A DNA stretch of 64,000 bases from Pedobacter sp. MR2016-24 (GTDB lineage: Bacteria; Bacteroidota; Bacteroidia; Sphingobacteriales; Sphingobacteriaceae). How positions within the stretch are numbered: position 1 is the stretch's first letter; every line of letters begins with the position of its first letter. The notes under the pieces were generated by a model that was given only the letters and a program-made list of their open reading frames with translations, searched no databases and was not told where the DNA came from. The stretch is taken from the NCBI RefSeq assembly GCF_026239655.1, contig NZ_JAPIVO010000008.1, forward strand, positions 310,001 to 374,000, given 5' to 3'. Both the position numbers and the translations under genes were made by a program. This document shows positions 1-8,939 of the stretch, in pieces.

Positions 1-2595
1 ATAAGGTGCACCACCCAGGGTATAATTGCTGAGCAGGAATTTCCCGTTTGCATCTTTGATCATCTGTCCCGCAGCATCCATCTGGAAGACCGGTGTCAGT
101 TGTTCCCAGTTACTGCTGAAGGCATTGGACTGGTCATACGCAAATATGCCCTGCGCCTTATAGCCATAGAAATCGCCAATAGGCTGTCCCTGGGAAATCC
201 ACCAGGTATCATTGAAAAGATAAGGAATGCCCCCGGCAATTTCTTTAATGCGGTTGCTGTTGAAAGAAATATTGGCCCCCAGGTTCACCGTTGTGTTTTT
301 GGTTTTGATAAGATCACCTGTCAGGCCTATCTCTAATCCTTTGTTGGTAATTGAACCGATATTTTTGCGGACCGTATTAAATCCCCATTCTTTTGGGATC
401 TCATAAGCAGCCAGTAAGTTAGTCGTCACTTTATTGTATAAATCCACAGTCAGCTGAAACCTGCTTTTTGCAAAACTGACATCCAGTCCCACGTTCGACT
501 GTGCCGTTTGTTCCCAGCCCAGGTTATCTACAGCAATCCTTGCTGCTGTAACCCCTGCTACCCCGTCGTAAATTCCACCAATGCCATAAGATAAAATGGA
601 TTCATAATCCCCGATACTTTCATTACCCGTTACACCGTAACTTACTCTTAATTTGGCATCGTCTATTTTTAACTTTTTGGTCCACTGCATGAAAGCTCCA
701 TCAGAAAAACGCCATGCGGCAGATGCTGAAGGGAAATAACCAATTCTTTTGTCTTTCGCAAACCTTGAAGAACCATCAGCCCTCATGTTTGCGGTGAACA
801 AATAGCGCGATTTATAATTATACGTCACCCTTGAAAACAGCGAAGCCAGTGTATGTGCCGATGCCGTGGTTCCGGTTTTAGTGAGGTCGAAATTTGCAGC
901 AAAGGCATTCTGCGTATAGATCGCATCAGTTGCCGAATTTCTTCCGCTATAACCATCAATTTCTGTGCGCCAGCTCTGTGCACTCACACCCAGCAGCGCA
1001 GTGAAATTATGCACGTTATTGATTGATTTACTGTAGTTCAGGTAATTTTCATTTAACCAGTTCCAGTTCATGGTGCTGGTATGTGAACCAAAGTTGTTCA
1101 GATAACCATCACTCAGCAGGGTTGGACGCATAAAATTATAGCGCACCAGTCCCAAAACCCCATTCACATTGGTCGTAAATTTCAGGTCTTTGGTAATCTT
1201 ATATTCTGCCATCTGGTAAAAGGAGGCATTGTAGATATCTGAAAAGTTAGTTTGCAGATTCAGCGCCAGGGGACTGCTCCCCCAGAGTGTTCCGATAATC
1301 GAATTATCGGGATAATACAAAGAAAGATTAGGCTTGCGCGACAACAGTGAGTTCAGGAAACCACCTTCGTCTATCCCCTTTTTCTTACCATAACTGACAT
1401 TGAACCTGGTTCCAAGCGTCAGCCTCGCGTTCGGAATATAGTCGGCATTTACTCTCGTTGTGATCCTGTCATAAGAAGTATTGGTGATAATTCCCTTTTC
1501 ACCGAGGTAACCACCCCCGATAAAATACTTCAGCTTTTCCGATCCGCCGCCAATACTGGCATCAATCTGATTTTTATGTGCCGGGTTAAAAGCGATATCC
1601 TGGTAATCGTTATCCGCATTCAGCAGAAAGTTAAGCGAATCTGCCATTTGCGCAGCCAGTACGTTTTGTACTGCGGCAGGTACCAGCAACTTCCCCTCTC
1701 CCTGAATATATCTAGACAATCCTTTTTGCATGTCCCGGTACTGGGCCGTGTTTAACTGCGGCACAGTATGGGTCAGCTCATTGATAGAATGCAGGTATCT
1801 TAACTCGATCACAGGTGCCCTGGAAGAACCTTTTTTAGTGGTGATGATGATTACACCATTTGCCGACCTGGAACCATAGATTGCTGCAGAAGCGGCATCT
1901 TTTAAAATTTCCATCGAGGCAATATCATAAGGATTGATCGCATCCACATTCGTTGTGGGTACACCGTCCACTACCCAAAGCGGGCCGATGCCATCGTTAT
2001 TCATCGTCGATGTTCCCCTGATCACCACCGAGGCACTTTCACCCGGCTGACCAGAACCTGTAGTCACCTGCACACCCGGAGCCTGACCTTGTAAGGCTTC
2101 AAATACATTTGTAGGGGTACGTTTTTCTATATCTTCTGCCGTTACGGATACAATCGCTCCCGTGATATCACGTTTTTTTGCAGTTCCATAACCCACTACC
2201 ACCACGTCCTTCAATTCATTACTGGTGCTGAGCAAGGTAATACTGATCCGGCTTCCATTGCCTGCCACGCGTTCAGCGTTCTGGTATCCCAGGTACGAAA
2301 AACTCAGAATATCTGTAGGTGCGGCAATTGCAATCCTGAATACGCCGTCTTTGTCCGTAATTACGGTGACATTTGTGTTTTTATTTTTAACAGTAACTCC
2401 CGGAATGGAAACGCCGTCACCATATACAGTACCCGTTACTGTTGCGGCCGTTACTGCATCTTTTTTGACAGGGGTATTTTTTTGAGCTACGTTCTGGGCC
2501 TGAAGATTGCCGGATAACGTACAGCATCCCAAAGTGAGGCAGAGCGCGATCCTTTTACCAACATCCCTTAAAAGGAAAGTAAAATTTTTGTTCAT
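1..2595 (-). CDS. SusC/RagA-family TonB-dependent outer-membrane receptor, C-terminus outside window
   Basis: Imports an oligosaccharide (probably a galactoside, judging from neighbours) across the outer membrane. The reverse strand is open from the ATG at 2595 to the left edge, giving 865 residues. I read a signal peptide ending near NLQAQ, a CarboxypepD_reg-like beta-sandwich with the SFSYLGYQ signature, the SusC marker VVVGYGTAKKRDITGA, a plug containing VRIRG-like and YGSRSANGVIIITTKKG motifs, then barrel strands. There is no STN domain, so it is not a sigma-signalling receptor. Family length is about 1000-1100 residues, so roughly the last 150-200 are missing. The expected SusD partner would lie beyond the left edge. 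Expression is probably controlled by the divergent hybrid sensor at 2844, because paired TATCA sites lie about 100-125 bp upstream. Confidence 0.93.
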   Translation of the reverse strand, partial: MNKNFTFLLRDVGKRIALCLTLGCCTLSGNLQAQNVAQKNTPVKKDAVTAATVTGTVYGDGVSIPGVTVKNKNTNVTVITDKDGVFRIAIAAPTDILSFSYLGYQNAERVAGNGSRISITLLSTSNELKDVVVVGYGTAKKRDITGAIVSVTAEDIEKRTPTNVFEALQGQAPGVQVTTGSGQPGESASVVIRGTSTMNNDGIGPLWVVDGVPTTNVDAINPYDIASMEILKDAASAAIYGSRSANGVIIITTKKGSSRAPVIELRYLHSINELTHTVPQLNTAQYRDMQKGLSRYIQGEGKLLVPAAVQNVLAAQMADSLNFLLNADNDYQDIAFNPAHKNQIDASIGGGSEKLKYFIGGGYLGEKGIITNTSYDRITTRVNADYIPNARLTLGTRFNVSYGKKKGIDEGGFLNSLLSRKPNLSLYYPDNSIIGTLWGSSPLALNLQTNFSDIYNASFYQMAEYKITKDLKFTTNVNGVLGLVRYNFMRPTLLSDGYLNNFGSHTSTMNWNWLNENYLNYSKSINNVHNFTALLGVSAQSWRTEIDGYSGRNSATDAIYTQNAFAANFDLTKTGTTASAHTLASLFSRVTYNYKSRYLFTANMRADGSSRFAKDKRIGYFPSASAAWRFSDGAFMQWTKKLKIDDAKLRVSYGVTGNESIGDYESILSYGIGGIYDGVAGVTAARIAVDNLGWEQTAQSNVGLDVSFAKSRFQLTVDLYNKVTTNLLAAYEIPKEWGFNTVRKNIGSITNKGLEIGLTGDLIKTKNTTVNLGANISFNSNRIKEIAGGIPYLFNDTWWISQGQPIGDFYGYKAQGIFAYDQSNAFSSNWEQLTPVFQMDAAGQMIKDANGKFLLSNYTLGGAPY

Positions 2596-2653
2596 ATAGA
2601 TACTTGGTTAGTTTAATTTTTAATACGCCGCTGAAGGCAATATTTGAGTAGGG

Positions 2654-2661
2654 CAATTCTA
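2654..2661 (-). promoter_or_regulatory. candidate -7 element of the SusC gene at 2595
   Basis: Read on the minus strand this is TAGAATTG, one mismatch from the Bacteroidota -7 consensus TAnnTTTG. A TTTG (-33-like) lies at 2686-2689, but the spacer of 24 is longer than the usual 17-21. The assignment rests mainly on its having the same distance (33-34 bp) to the TATCA repeats as the matching element of the GH27 gene. Confidence 0.35.
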
Positions 2662-2694
2662 CAAAAACAGGACGGAAGTGGCAGTCAAAATTTA

Positions 2695-2720
2695 TATCAA
2701 CCTGCACTAAAATCCTATCA
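2695..2720. promoter_or_regulatory. paired TATCA half-sites, 21 bp apart (candidate HTCS operator)
   Basis: TATCA occurs at 2695-2699 and again at 2716-2720, in the same orientation and exactly 21 bp apart, in the intergenic region between the SusC gene and the hybrid sensor. The same arrangement is found upstream of the GH27 gene (8820-8845). A 21-bp direct repeat is the spacing known for AraC-family activators bound to two half-sites on one face of DNA. That it binds the protein from 2844-6773 is inference. Confidence 0.5.
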
Positions 2721-2843
2721 AAAAGCTTTTAGTAGCAGATAATGTTCCTATTTTCGTGTCAGACGTACATCAGTTAGTTTCAGTATAAAAAAAGACATGC
2801 AGATTTTAACTGGCCGCGAAGATACACATGTACAGGAAAACCT

Positions 2844-5800
2844 ATGAACAGACTTCATTATAAATTTTTCATCCACCTGTTGCCCTTACTATTGCTGCTG
2901 GGTCTCTTCAAAACCGGCTACACACAGGGGTTTCATAATCTCTCTGTAGAAAATGGGCTGAGCAACGCTACTACTTTCGCCATTGCCCAGGATGAAAAAG
3001 GATTGATGTGGTTTTCCACCAAGGAAGGCATAGACAGATACGATGGATCAGGCTATAAACACTATGACTTATACCCCGCAGCACAAATTACGCGCTATGG
3101 GCTAAGAAGGAATAAGTTTCATGTTGATGCCAGAAAAAGAATCTGGGTGAATAATTTCAGCGATATTTTCATTTACGAGCCTCAGCAGGATAAATTCAAA
3201 TTTGTTTACCAGGTATCCCATCAAAACACGGTCAGGGATCTCTTTGTAGATGCAAAGTCCGGCACAATTTACCTGGCTACGGATCAGGGTCTGATCAAAT
3301 ACAATTACCATACAAAAAAGACGTTTACCTATCCCAACATCCGTAAAATATTAATTGGCCTGGCATTATACGATGAACAATTTCTCCTGCTGGCCGCAAA
3401 AAAAGACGTACAGTTCTTTGATCTGCAGTCGGGAAAATTAGCGCCTGGAAAAATACATCCCGCTATCAACGCTGCGATCAGCAAATTAAACCTTTCTGCG
3501 GTGGCGGTAGACCATCATCAGCATATCATTACCGGATCTACCGGGCAAATCTCCATGTTCCATTCAGGTGACAGCATTTTGCAAACAAATGAAAATTTAA
3601 ATGCCCGGATCAGCAAGGTAGAAATCACTAAAATTCTGCCCGACAACCAGGAGGCCATCTATTTTGGTACTGAAGGCAAAGGTGCCTATAAAATCAGTAC
3701 AGCACTGCAGATTTTACAGCCTTATCTGACGGATAATAACGATGCCAGCTCTTTGCCCGAGAATGAAGCGGTAGATATTTTTATCGACAATGAAAACAGG
3801 GTTTGGTTTGCAGGTCATGAGATATCTTACCTCAATGCCAATAAGCTAAAATTCAAAACCTATACCCACCAGATCAATAAAACGAATAGTCTGGTGCATA
3901 ATTCCATCCGTTCTGTAGTGGAGGACAGGAAAGGAAATTTATGGATCGGTACAAATTATGGGATCAGCATCTTAAAATCAGACCGGCAGCACTGGGACTA
4001 TATCAATACGCAGCAGACGGCCGACAGATCAACCAGTAACAAAATAACCGCATTAACCAGGGGCGCGGGGGATGACGTCATTGTAGGGACTTACCAAAAT
4101 GGGATCTACCGTATACTGGGTCAGGAGATTAGCCACATCAGTCCCGAGAAAGAGGTTACTTTCAGAAACAATGTCAACACGCTACTCCTTGACGGCGACC
4201 AGCTCTGGTCTGGCGGTGCAGGCGTTTTCCTGAAAATGCAGCAGCTCAAAACCGGAGCCATCCAAACATTGCCCATCTCAAATGTGCTTTCACTTGCAAA
4301 AAATAGCGCTAACCAGCTCATTGCAGGTGGTCACAACGGGCTGCACATTATCAATCCCGATGGGAAAATCCAGACCTACAATGCCAGCACCTATAAGATC
4401 GGCTCTATCTTCTCCGTATCAGTCGCGCTCAATGGCGATATCTGGCTGGGTGCTGAAGGCCAGGGTTTAATCAGGTTCAGCAAAGGCAGGTTTAAAAAAT
4501 ACAGTACCCGGGATGGTCTTCCATCCAACTTAATTTATGGCGTTTTAAACGATAATTCAGGTAACCTCTGGCTCAGCACTACCAAAGGCCTGTCCTGTTT
4601 CAATATCGCTAAAGAAACTTTCAGAAATTACGGCCTGGCAGATGGTTTAGGCATCAAGGAGTTTGCCTATGGTGCCTATGCCAGAACTGCTTCGGGAGAA
4701 ATGGTATTTGGCGGCAACCATGGTTTTATCCTCTTTAATCCCGCAGAGATTGTCAGCACTAAATTTAAAACCAGGCTGATCTTTACCGACTTTAAGATTT
4801 TTAACAGATCCGCAGATATTGATGTAAAAAACAGTCCCCTTAGAGCCGCCATTGACGAAACCCGAACGATCGAACTGAAATATAACCAAAATGCGGTTAC
4901 GTTCGACTTTACCTCTGTCAATTATACCAATGAAGCCAATCTGTACCGCTGGAAACTGGACGGATTAGAAAAAGACTGGTCGCCCGCCACGAGCGAACAC
5001 ACGGCCAATTACACCAACCTGAAACCGGGAAAATATACCTACAGGGTACAATGGACCAATTCGGGGATAGGATCGCAGTTCAGCGCAAATGAGCGCACAA
5101 TCTATATGGTGATTTCTCCGCCGTTCTGGGCTACGCCCTGGGCATACCTGCTGTATACCCTGATCGCCGGCTCCGTTATTTATTCGGTCATTAAATTTTA
5201 CCATATACAGCTGAGCGAGCTGCATGCGAAAGATAAAATAAGATTCTTTATCAATATTGTACATGATATCAGAACCCCTTTATCACTGATCAAATCCCCT
5301 TTATCCATTGCACTGAAGAAAAATGATTTTTCTGCTGAAACACAGGAGATCCTGAAAACAGCCAGCCATAATACTTCACGACTGAACGGCCTGATTGATC
5401 AGCTGCTCGACTTTGAAAAAGCAGACTTCAAAAAACTGAAACTTAAAATCTCCACCATACAGATGGAGAAAACACTGGATCAGATCTGCAACGACTTCAT
5501 CCCCCTGTTGGAACAGCGTGGAATTATCCTCACCAGGAATTATAAAGACAGTAGCAGTATTTTAAGAGTAGATAAGGATAAGTTCGATAAAATCATTTTT
5601 AACATTTTATCCAACGCTGTAAAATATACCCCGAAAGGCGGCCAGATAGACATCAGTACCAATATCTTTAATAAATATTACCATATCGCTATCAGAGACA
5701 GTGGCCTCGGCATTCCAAAGGAACAGCACAAAATGATTTTCAAAAGGTTCTTCCGGGCTAAAAACGTGATCAATTCCAATGAAGTTGGCTTTGGAATTGG

Positions 5801-6773
5801 TTTGATGGTGACCAAGGAACTGGTAAAAATGCATCAGGGTGATATCTGGTTTGACAGCCACCTGAACCATGGCACCACCTTTCACCTGAAATTCCCCCTC
5901 CCTGCATTCCAGTTTGCCGCAGCAGAGGCAGAACCATCAGCTCATTTTGACGAAATGACCGAACCGATGGAAAATGCCAGCAGTACCACAGCAGTGACTG
6001 CCAGTCATAAAAAAGCAAAAATATTGATTGCAGAAGATAATGAGGAATTGCGGACATTGATGTCCAGACATCTCTCCGGCCTGTACCATGTACAGCAGGC
6101 GGTCAACGGACAGGAAGGTTTGCTGGCAACAGCCAGGTTTTCACCAGATGTAATCATATCTGATATGATGATGCCCGTGATGGATGGAAATGAATTCTGT
6201 TATGAGATTAAAAATAACATCAAAACCAGTCATATCCCATTTATTTTGCTCACTGCACTGAGTACCAATGAACATAAAATTGAGAGTTACAGAACAGGTG
6301 CTGACACCTACCTGGAAAAGCCATTTGATCTGGATTTACTGATCAGCTGTATCAACAACCTTTTAGAAAACAGGAAGAAGCTGAGGGAAAAATTCGCCGG
6401 CAATGAGCTGCCTGTTGGTGTTGATTTAAGTCCGCTCGACAAAAAATTCATTGAGCAGGCCATAAAAATCACCGAAGAGAACTTAGCTAATCCCGATTTT
6501 GCGATTGAAGACCTGGAAAAGCAGATTGGGATGAGCCATGCCAGTTTATACCGAAAATTTAAGGGGCTGTTAGGTAAAACGCCCCTGGAATTTATTCAGC
6601 AGTACCGGCTTAAACAGTCGATGGAGTTATTGGTCAGTGGTAAATATAATGTAAATGAAGTAGCTTATCTCGTGGGCTTTTCCGACCCCAAGTATTTCAG
6701 TACGGTATTCAAAAAATACTTTGGCCAGAATGCCAGTCAATACCTACGTGATAAAAGCAAGCCAGCAGATTAA
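2844..6773 (+). CDS. hybrid two-component system sensor/regulator (propeller, kinase, receiver, AraC HTH)
   Basis: Membrane sensor that detects a glycan breakdown product in the periplasm and directly activates the neighbouring glycan genes. The 1309 residues comprise a signal peptide (about 1-28), Reg_prop propeller repeats (LMWFSTKEGIDRY, NLWIGTNYGISIL, NLWLSTTKGLSCF), a Y_Y_Y domain (about 677-750), one membrane segment (about 760-782), HisKA with phospho-acceptor His807 in VHDIRTP, HATPase_c, a receiver with Asp1107 in ISDMMMPVMDG, and a C-terminal AraC-type HTH (about 1205-1305). All catalytic boxes look intact. It is divergent from the SusC gene and its stop overlaps that of the convergent GH27 gene by four bases. 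The GH27 neighbour suggests an alpha-galactoside signal. Confidence 0.95.
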   Translation: MNRLHYKFFIHLLPLLLLLGLFKTGYTQGFHNLSVENGLSNATTFAIAQDEKGLMWFSTKEGIDRYDGSGYKHYDLYPAAQITRYGLRRNKFHVDARKRIWVNNFSDIFIYEPQQDKFKFVYQVSHQNTVRDLFVDAKSGTIYLATDQGLIKYNYHTKKTFTYPNIRKILIGLALYDEQFLLLAAKKDVQFFDLQSGKLAPGKIHPAINAAISKLNLSAVAVDHHQHIITGSTGQISMFHSGDSILQTNENLNARISKVEITKILPDNQEAIYFGTEGKGAYKISTALQILQPYLTDNNDASSLPENEAVDIFIDNENRVWFAGHEISYLNANKLKFKTYTHQINKTNSLVHNSIRSVVEDRKGNLWIGTNYGISILKSDRQHWDYINTQQTADRSTSNKITALTRGAGDDVIVGTYQNGIYRILGQEISHISPEKEVTFRNNVNTLLLDGDQLWSGGAGVFLKMQQLKTGAIQTLPISNVLSLAKNSANQLIAGGHNGLHIINPDGKIQTYNASTYKIGSIFSVSVALNGDIWLGAEGQGLIRFSKGRFKKYSTRDGLPSNLIYGVLNDNSGNLWLSTTKGLSCFNIAKETFRNYGLADGLGIKEFAYGAYARTASGEMVFGGNHGFILFNPAEIVSTKFKTRLIFTDFKIFNRSADIDVKNSPLRAAIDETRTIELKYNQNAVTFDFTSVNYTNEANLYRWKLDGLEKDWSPATSEHTANYTNLKPGKYTYRVQWTNSGIGSQFSANERTIYMVISPPFWATPWAYLLYTLIAGSVIYSVIKFYHIQLSELHAKDKIRFFINIVHDIRTPLSLIKSPLSIALKKNDFSAETQEILKTASHNTSRLNGLIDQLLDFEKADFKKLKLKISTIQMEKTLDQICNDFIPLLEQRGIILTRNYKDSSSILRVDKDKFDKIIFNILSNAVKYTPKGGQIDISTNIFNKYYHIAIRDSGLGIPKEQHKMIFKRFFRAKNVINSNEVGFGIGLMVTKELVKMHQGDIWFDSHLNHGTTFHLKFPLPAFQFAAAEAEPSAHFDEMTEPMENASSTTAVTASHKKAKILIAEDNEELRTLMSRHLSGLYHVQQAVNGQEGLLATARFSPDVIISDMMMPVMDGNEFCYEIKNNIKTSHIPFILLTALSTNEHKIESYRTGADTYLEKPFDLDLLISCINNLLENRKKLREKFAGNELPVGVDLSPLDKKFIEQAIKITEENLANPDFAIEDLEKQIGMSHASLYRKFKGLLGKTPLEFIQQYRLKQSMELLVSGKYNVNEVAYLVGFSDPKYFSTVFKKYFGQNASQYLRDKSKPAD

Positions 6774-6784
6774 CTGGCTGGCTT
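6759..6784. terminator. hairpin across the overlapping stop codons of two convergent genes
   Basis: AAGCCAGC (6759-6766) pairs with GCTGGCTT (6777-6784), an 8-bp stem with a 10-base loop. The loop contains the stop codons of both the hybrid sensor and the GH27 gene. On the minus strand the stem is followed by TTATC, so the U-tract is short. Confidence 0.4.
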
Positions 6785-8731
6785 TACAATCAGTAATCTG
6801 ACACCATGAGCAGGCAGCATCGTTTCATAACTTGTTTTATAACTTCCGATATCCTCCTGTTTCCAGGCGTCACGTACGCGCTGTTTTCCCTCTGCACCTA
6901 TTGTTTTCCAGTCGGCCTGGATCTTTTCAGGAAAGATACCCCGGTTAAACAGTCCTACCGCTTTTGATCCGTTTTCCAGTGCTTTCACCCATATTTCCAG
7001 TCTTCCGGATACATATACCCTGCTCGCCTGTTTGCCCAGCGGGTCCTGATTGATCGCAATGACCTCATCATTGGTCAGTAAATTCTTCGTAAACGCATCT
7101 AAACGTGTCATATCGCAGCCAATCAGCAAAGGCGAAGCCAATAGAGACCATAAGGAAACATGCGTATACTGTTCATCAGCACTCAGACGTGTGGGACGTA
7201 AGTCGGGCCCCCAGCCTACCATTCCAATAACCAGCATATCTTCATCGTTCCAGTGACCCGGTCCAGCATTGACTTCCTTACCTGCCTGCGCAAAGCCAAT
7301 TCCGGACATACTGGTCCAGGTGTCATGCACATCCCTCGATATTCTCCAGCTATTGCCCCCTACCGTGCGCCCCCATTTCCCTACATTTCCCATACCATAC
7401 TGACATAAACTATAGAGTATATCACGGTTGGCCTTTCTGATGCCATCACCCAGGAGCTGAAAAGGCTTTTGCAATGCAGGAATATTGGAAGTATCAGTGG
7501 TCGTATCGTAAAACTTATAATAAGAGCACCAGTCATATTTGATATAATCAAATTTCCACTGCGTCCAGCGTTGTACATCCTTTTCTTCAAAACCATAGGA
7601 AGCCGCATATTCTCCGCAGGTGGTTTCTCCAGGTGAAGAGTAGATCCCGGCCTTGAAGCCAAGGCCATGGATATAATCCGTCAGTAGATTCATATCCGGA
7701 AATTTCCCGTTACTATTGATCATTCCATTCACATCACGTAAGGGGCCCGATAACAGGGGATCTTTCGAACCAGGCTTCATGGCCCAGCAATCGTCGATAT
7801 TGATATAATTCCATCCATGATCAGCCAAACCCGAACTTACCATTGCATCTGCCGCAGCCATCACTTTCTTTGCGTCCACCGCCTGCGCAAAGCAGTTCCA
7901 GCTGTTCCAGCCCATTGCCGGAGTCAATGAAATCTCATCGCCGCCCACAATTCTCAATTCACGACTGGCCGTACCCAATTCATTTTCCGCTGTCAGCATC
8001 ACCCTGGTTTCTCCTTTTGCTACCAGTGATCCGGAGATGATTCCGGTACTGTTATCCAATACTAATCCTTCAGGTAAATGCACCGCAGTAAATTTCATAG
8101 GCTTTTTTCCGCTTGCGGCAATCCTGTATAAAAAAGGGTGGCCCGGACGCGATCCGTAGATTTTTGCCCCGTTGATTTTTGGTTTCAATGAAACCGCCGG
8201 TGTAAGGATATAAGGTTCAAAAGGTTTTTCAGGCAATACTGCAGGTGCGGTATTGCGGTAGCTGATATAAGCATTCATCCAGTCTGCGTGTGCAGTATGT
8301 ATGCCATCTCCCTCATTCTCCACGAGTAAGTATAACTTACTGAATCCTTTCAAACTGACATTAAAAGAGATCGGATGCGTTCCTTTCCGCAGGACAGGAC
8401 TTTTAAACAACTCTTTCCGGTCGCCCATAATGATAAACCGCACTCCTCCTTTGGGCACATGATCATCCATTCCTACCATTCCTGTGAAATGATCAGCTGC
8501 TTTCTGCAAATCGAACTCAATTAAGCCTTCCGGTGCGGCAATGCCTTCAGTATAGGGCTTACCATTAACTGCAAGTGGCCGCTTTAAAGTGGAAGAAGTT
8601 TCAATTAAACTGTTGACACCGGAATAATTCACCCGGTGCAGACCCAGTGAATCCAGGTCGCCAGCTTTGGCAATTCCCGGCATCACACACCACATCCATA
8701 CGGTCAGGCATATCATTAAATTTACTTTCAT
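6770..8731 (-). CDS. secreted GH27 alpha-galactosidase with N-terminal NPCBM domain
   Basis: Releases terminal alpha-linked galactose (or a related sugar) from glycans; retaining mechanism. The 653 residues carry a signal peptide (to about 23), an NPCBM/NEW2-like carbohydrate-binding domain (about 25-160), a putative Ig-like linker domain (about 185-265), then a GH27 barrel starting at the hallmark LTPAMGWNSWNCF. The nucleophile is Asp400 in YIKYDWC and the acid/base is Asp467 in RISRDV, matching family positions. A C-terminal beta-sandwich follows. Its promoter region has the same paired TATCA sites as the SusC gene at 2595, so both are probably targets of the adjacent hybrid sensor. Exact substrate cannot be read from sequence; GH27 also includes alpha-N-acetylgalactosaminidases and beta-L-arabinopyranosidases. 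Confidence 0.93.
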   Translation of the reverse strand: MKVNLMICLTVWMWCVMPGIAKAGDLDSLGLHRVNYSGVNSLIETSSTLKRPLAVNGKPYTEGIAAPEGLIEFDLQKAADHFTGMVGMDDHVPKGGVRFIIMGDRKELFKSPVLRKGTHPISFNVSLKGFSKLYLLVENEGDGIHTAHADWMNAYISYRNTAPAVLPEKPFEPYILTPAVSLKPKINGAKIYGSRPGHPFLYRIAASGKKPMKFTAVHLPEGLVLDNSTGIISGSLVAKGETRVMLTAENELGTASRELRIVGGDEISLTPAMGWNSWNCFAQAVDAKKVMAAADAMVSSGLADHGWNYINIDDCWAMKPGSKDPLLSGPLRDVNGMINSNGKFPDMNLLTDYIHGLGFKAGIYSSPGETTCGEYAASYGFEEKDVQRWTQWKFDYIKYDWCSYYKFYDTTTDTSNIPALQKPFQLLGDGIRKANRDILYSLCQYGMGNVGKWGRTVGGNSWRISRDVHDTWTSMSGIGFAQAGKEVNAGPGHWNDEDMLVIGMVGWGPDLRPTRLSADEQYTHVSLWSLLASPLLIGCDMTRLDAFTKNLLTNDEVIAINQDPLGKQASRVYVSGRLEIWVKALENGSKAVGLFNRGIFPEKIQADWKTIGAEGKQRVRDAWKQEDIGSYKTSYETMLPAHGVRLLIVKPAS

Positions 8732-8779
8732 ACAAGCTATAAATTAGTTCAGGAATTGATCCCTGACGGTTAACACCAT

Positions 8780-8787
8780 CAAAAATA
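8780..8787 (-). promoter_or_regulatory. -7 element of the GH27 gene
   Basis: On the minus strand this is TATTTTTG, a full match to TAnnTTTG, 48 bp before the ATG at 8731. No clear TTTG lies at the -33 position, which fits a promoter that needs an activator. Confidence 0.45.
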
Positions 8788-8819
8788 GGATCCAGTCTTT
8801 TGACAGAAATTAAAATTCC

Positions 8820-8845
8820 TATCAACTTTTACTAAGTTTATATCA
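8820..8845. promoter_or_regulatory. paired TATCA half-sites, 21 bp apart (candidate HTCS operator)
   Basis: TATCA at 8820-8824 and at 8841-8845, same orientation, 21 bp apart. They begin 33 bp upstream of the -7 element at 8780-8787. Around the first site the context TAAAATTCCTATCAA resembles TAAAATCCTATCAA at 2708-2721 upstream of SusC. Confidence 0.5.
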
Positions 8846-8890
8846 GGAAAGCAATTTATTGAATAAATGCCTGTCTCTGCAGGTCAGTAT

Positions 8891-8931
8891 ACAGGAAAAG
8901 AGGGCAAAAGAATCTGCCCCCCGTTTCCTGT
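8891..8931. other. two-part hairpin downstream of the kinase-like/Omp85 gene
   Basis: ACAGGAAA (8891-8898) pairs with TTTCCTGT (8924-8931), enclosing a second stem GGGCA/TGCCC (8902-8906 with 8915-8919). It lies just after the stop at 8940 on the minus strand. The T-rich stretch is on the plus-strand side, so it may act as an mRNA 3-prime end stabiliser rather than a classical terminator. Confidence 0.35.
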
Positions 8932-8939
8932 TATTTTGT

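Noticed and set aside
2721..2730. AAAAGCTTTT palindrome between SusC and the hybrid sensor
   Set aside because: Short A/T-rich palindrome adjacent to the TATCA pair; too simple to call an operator by itself and absent at the GH27 promoter.
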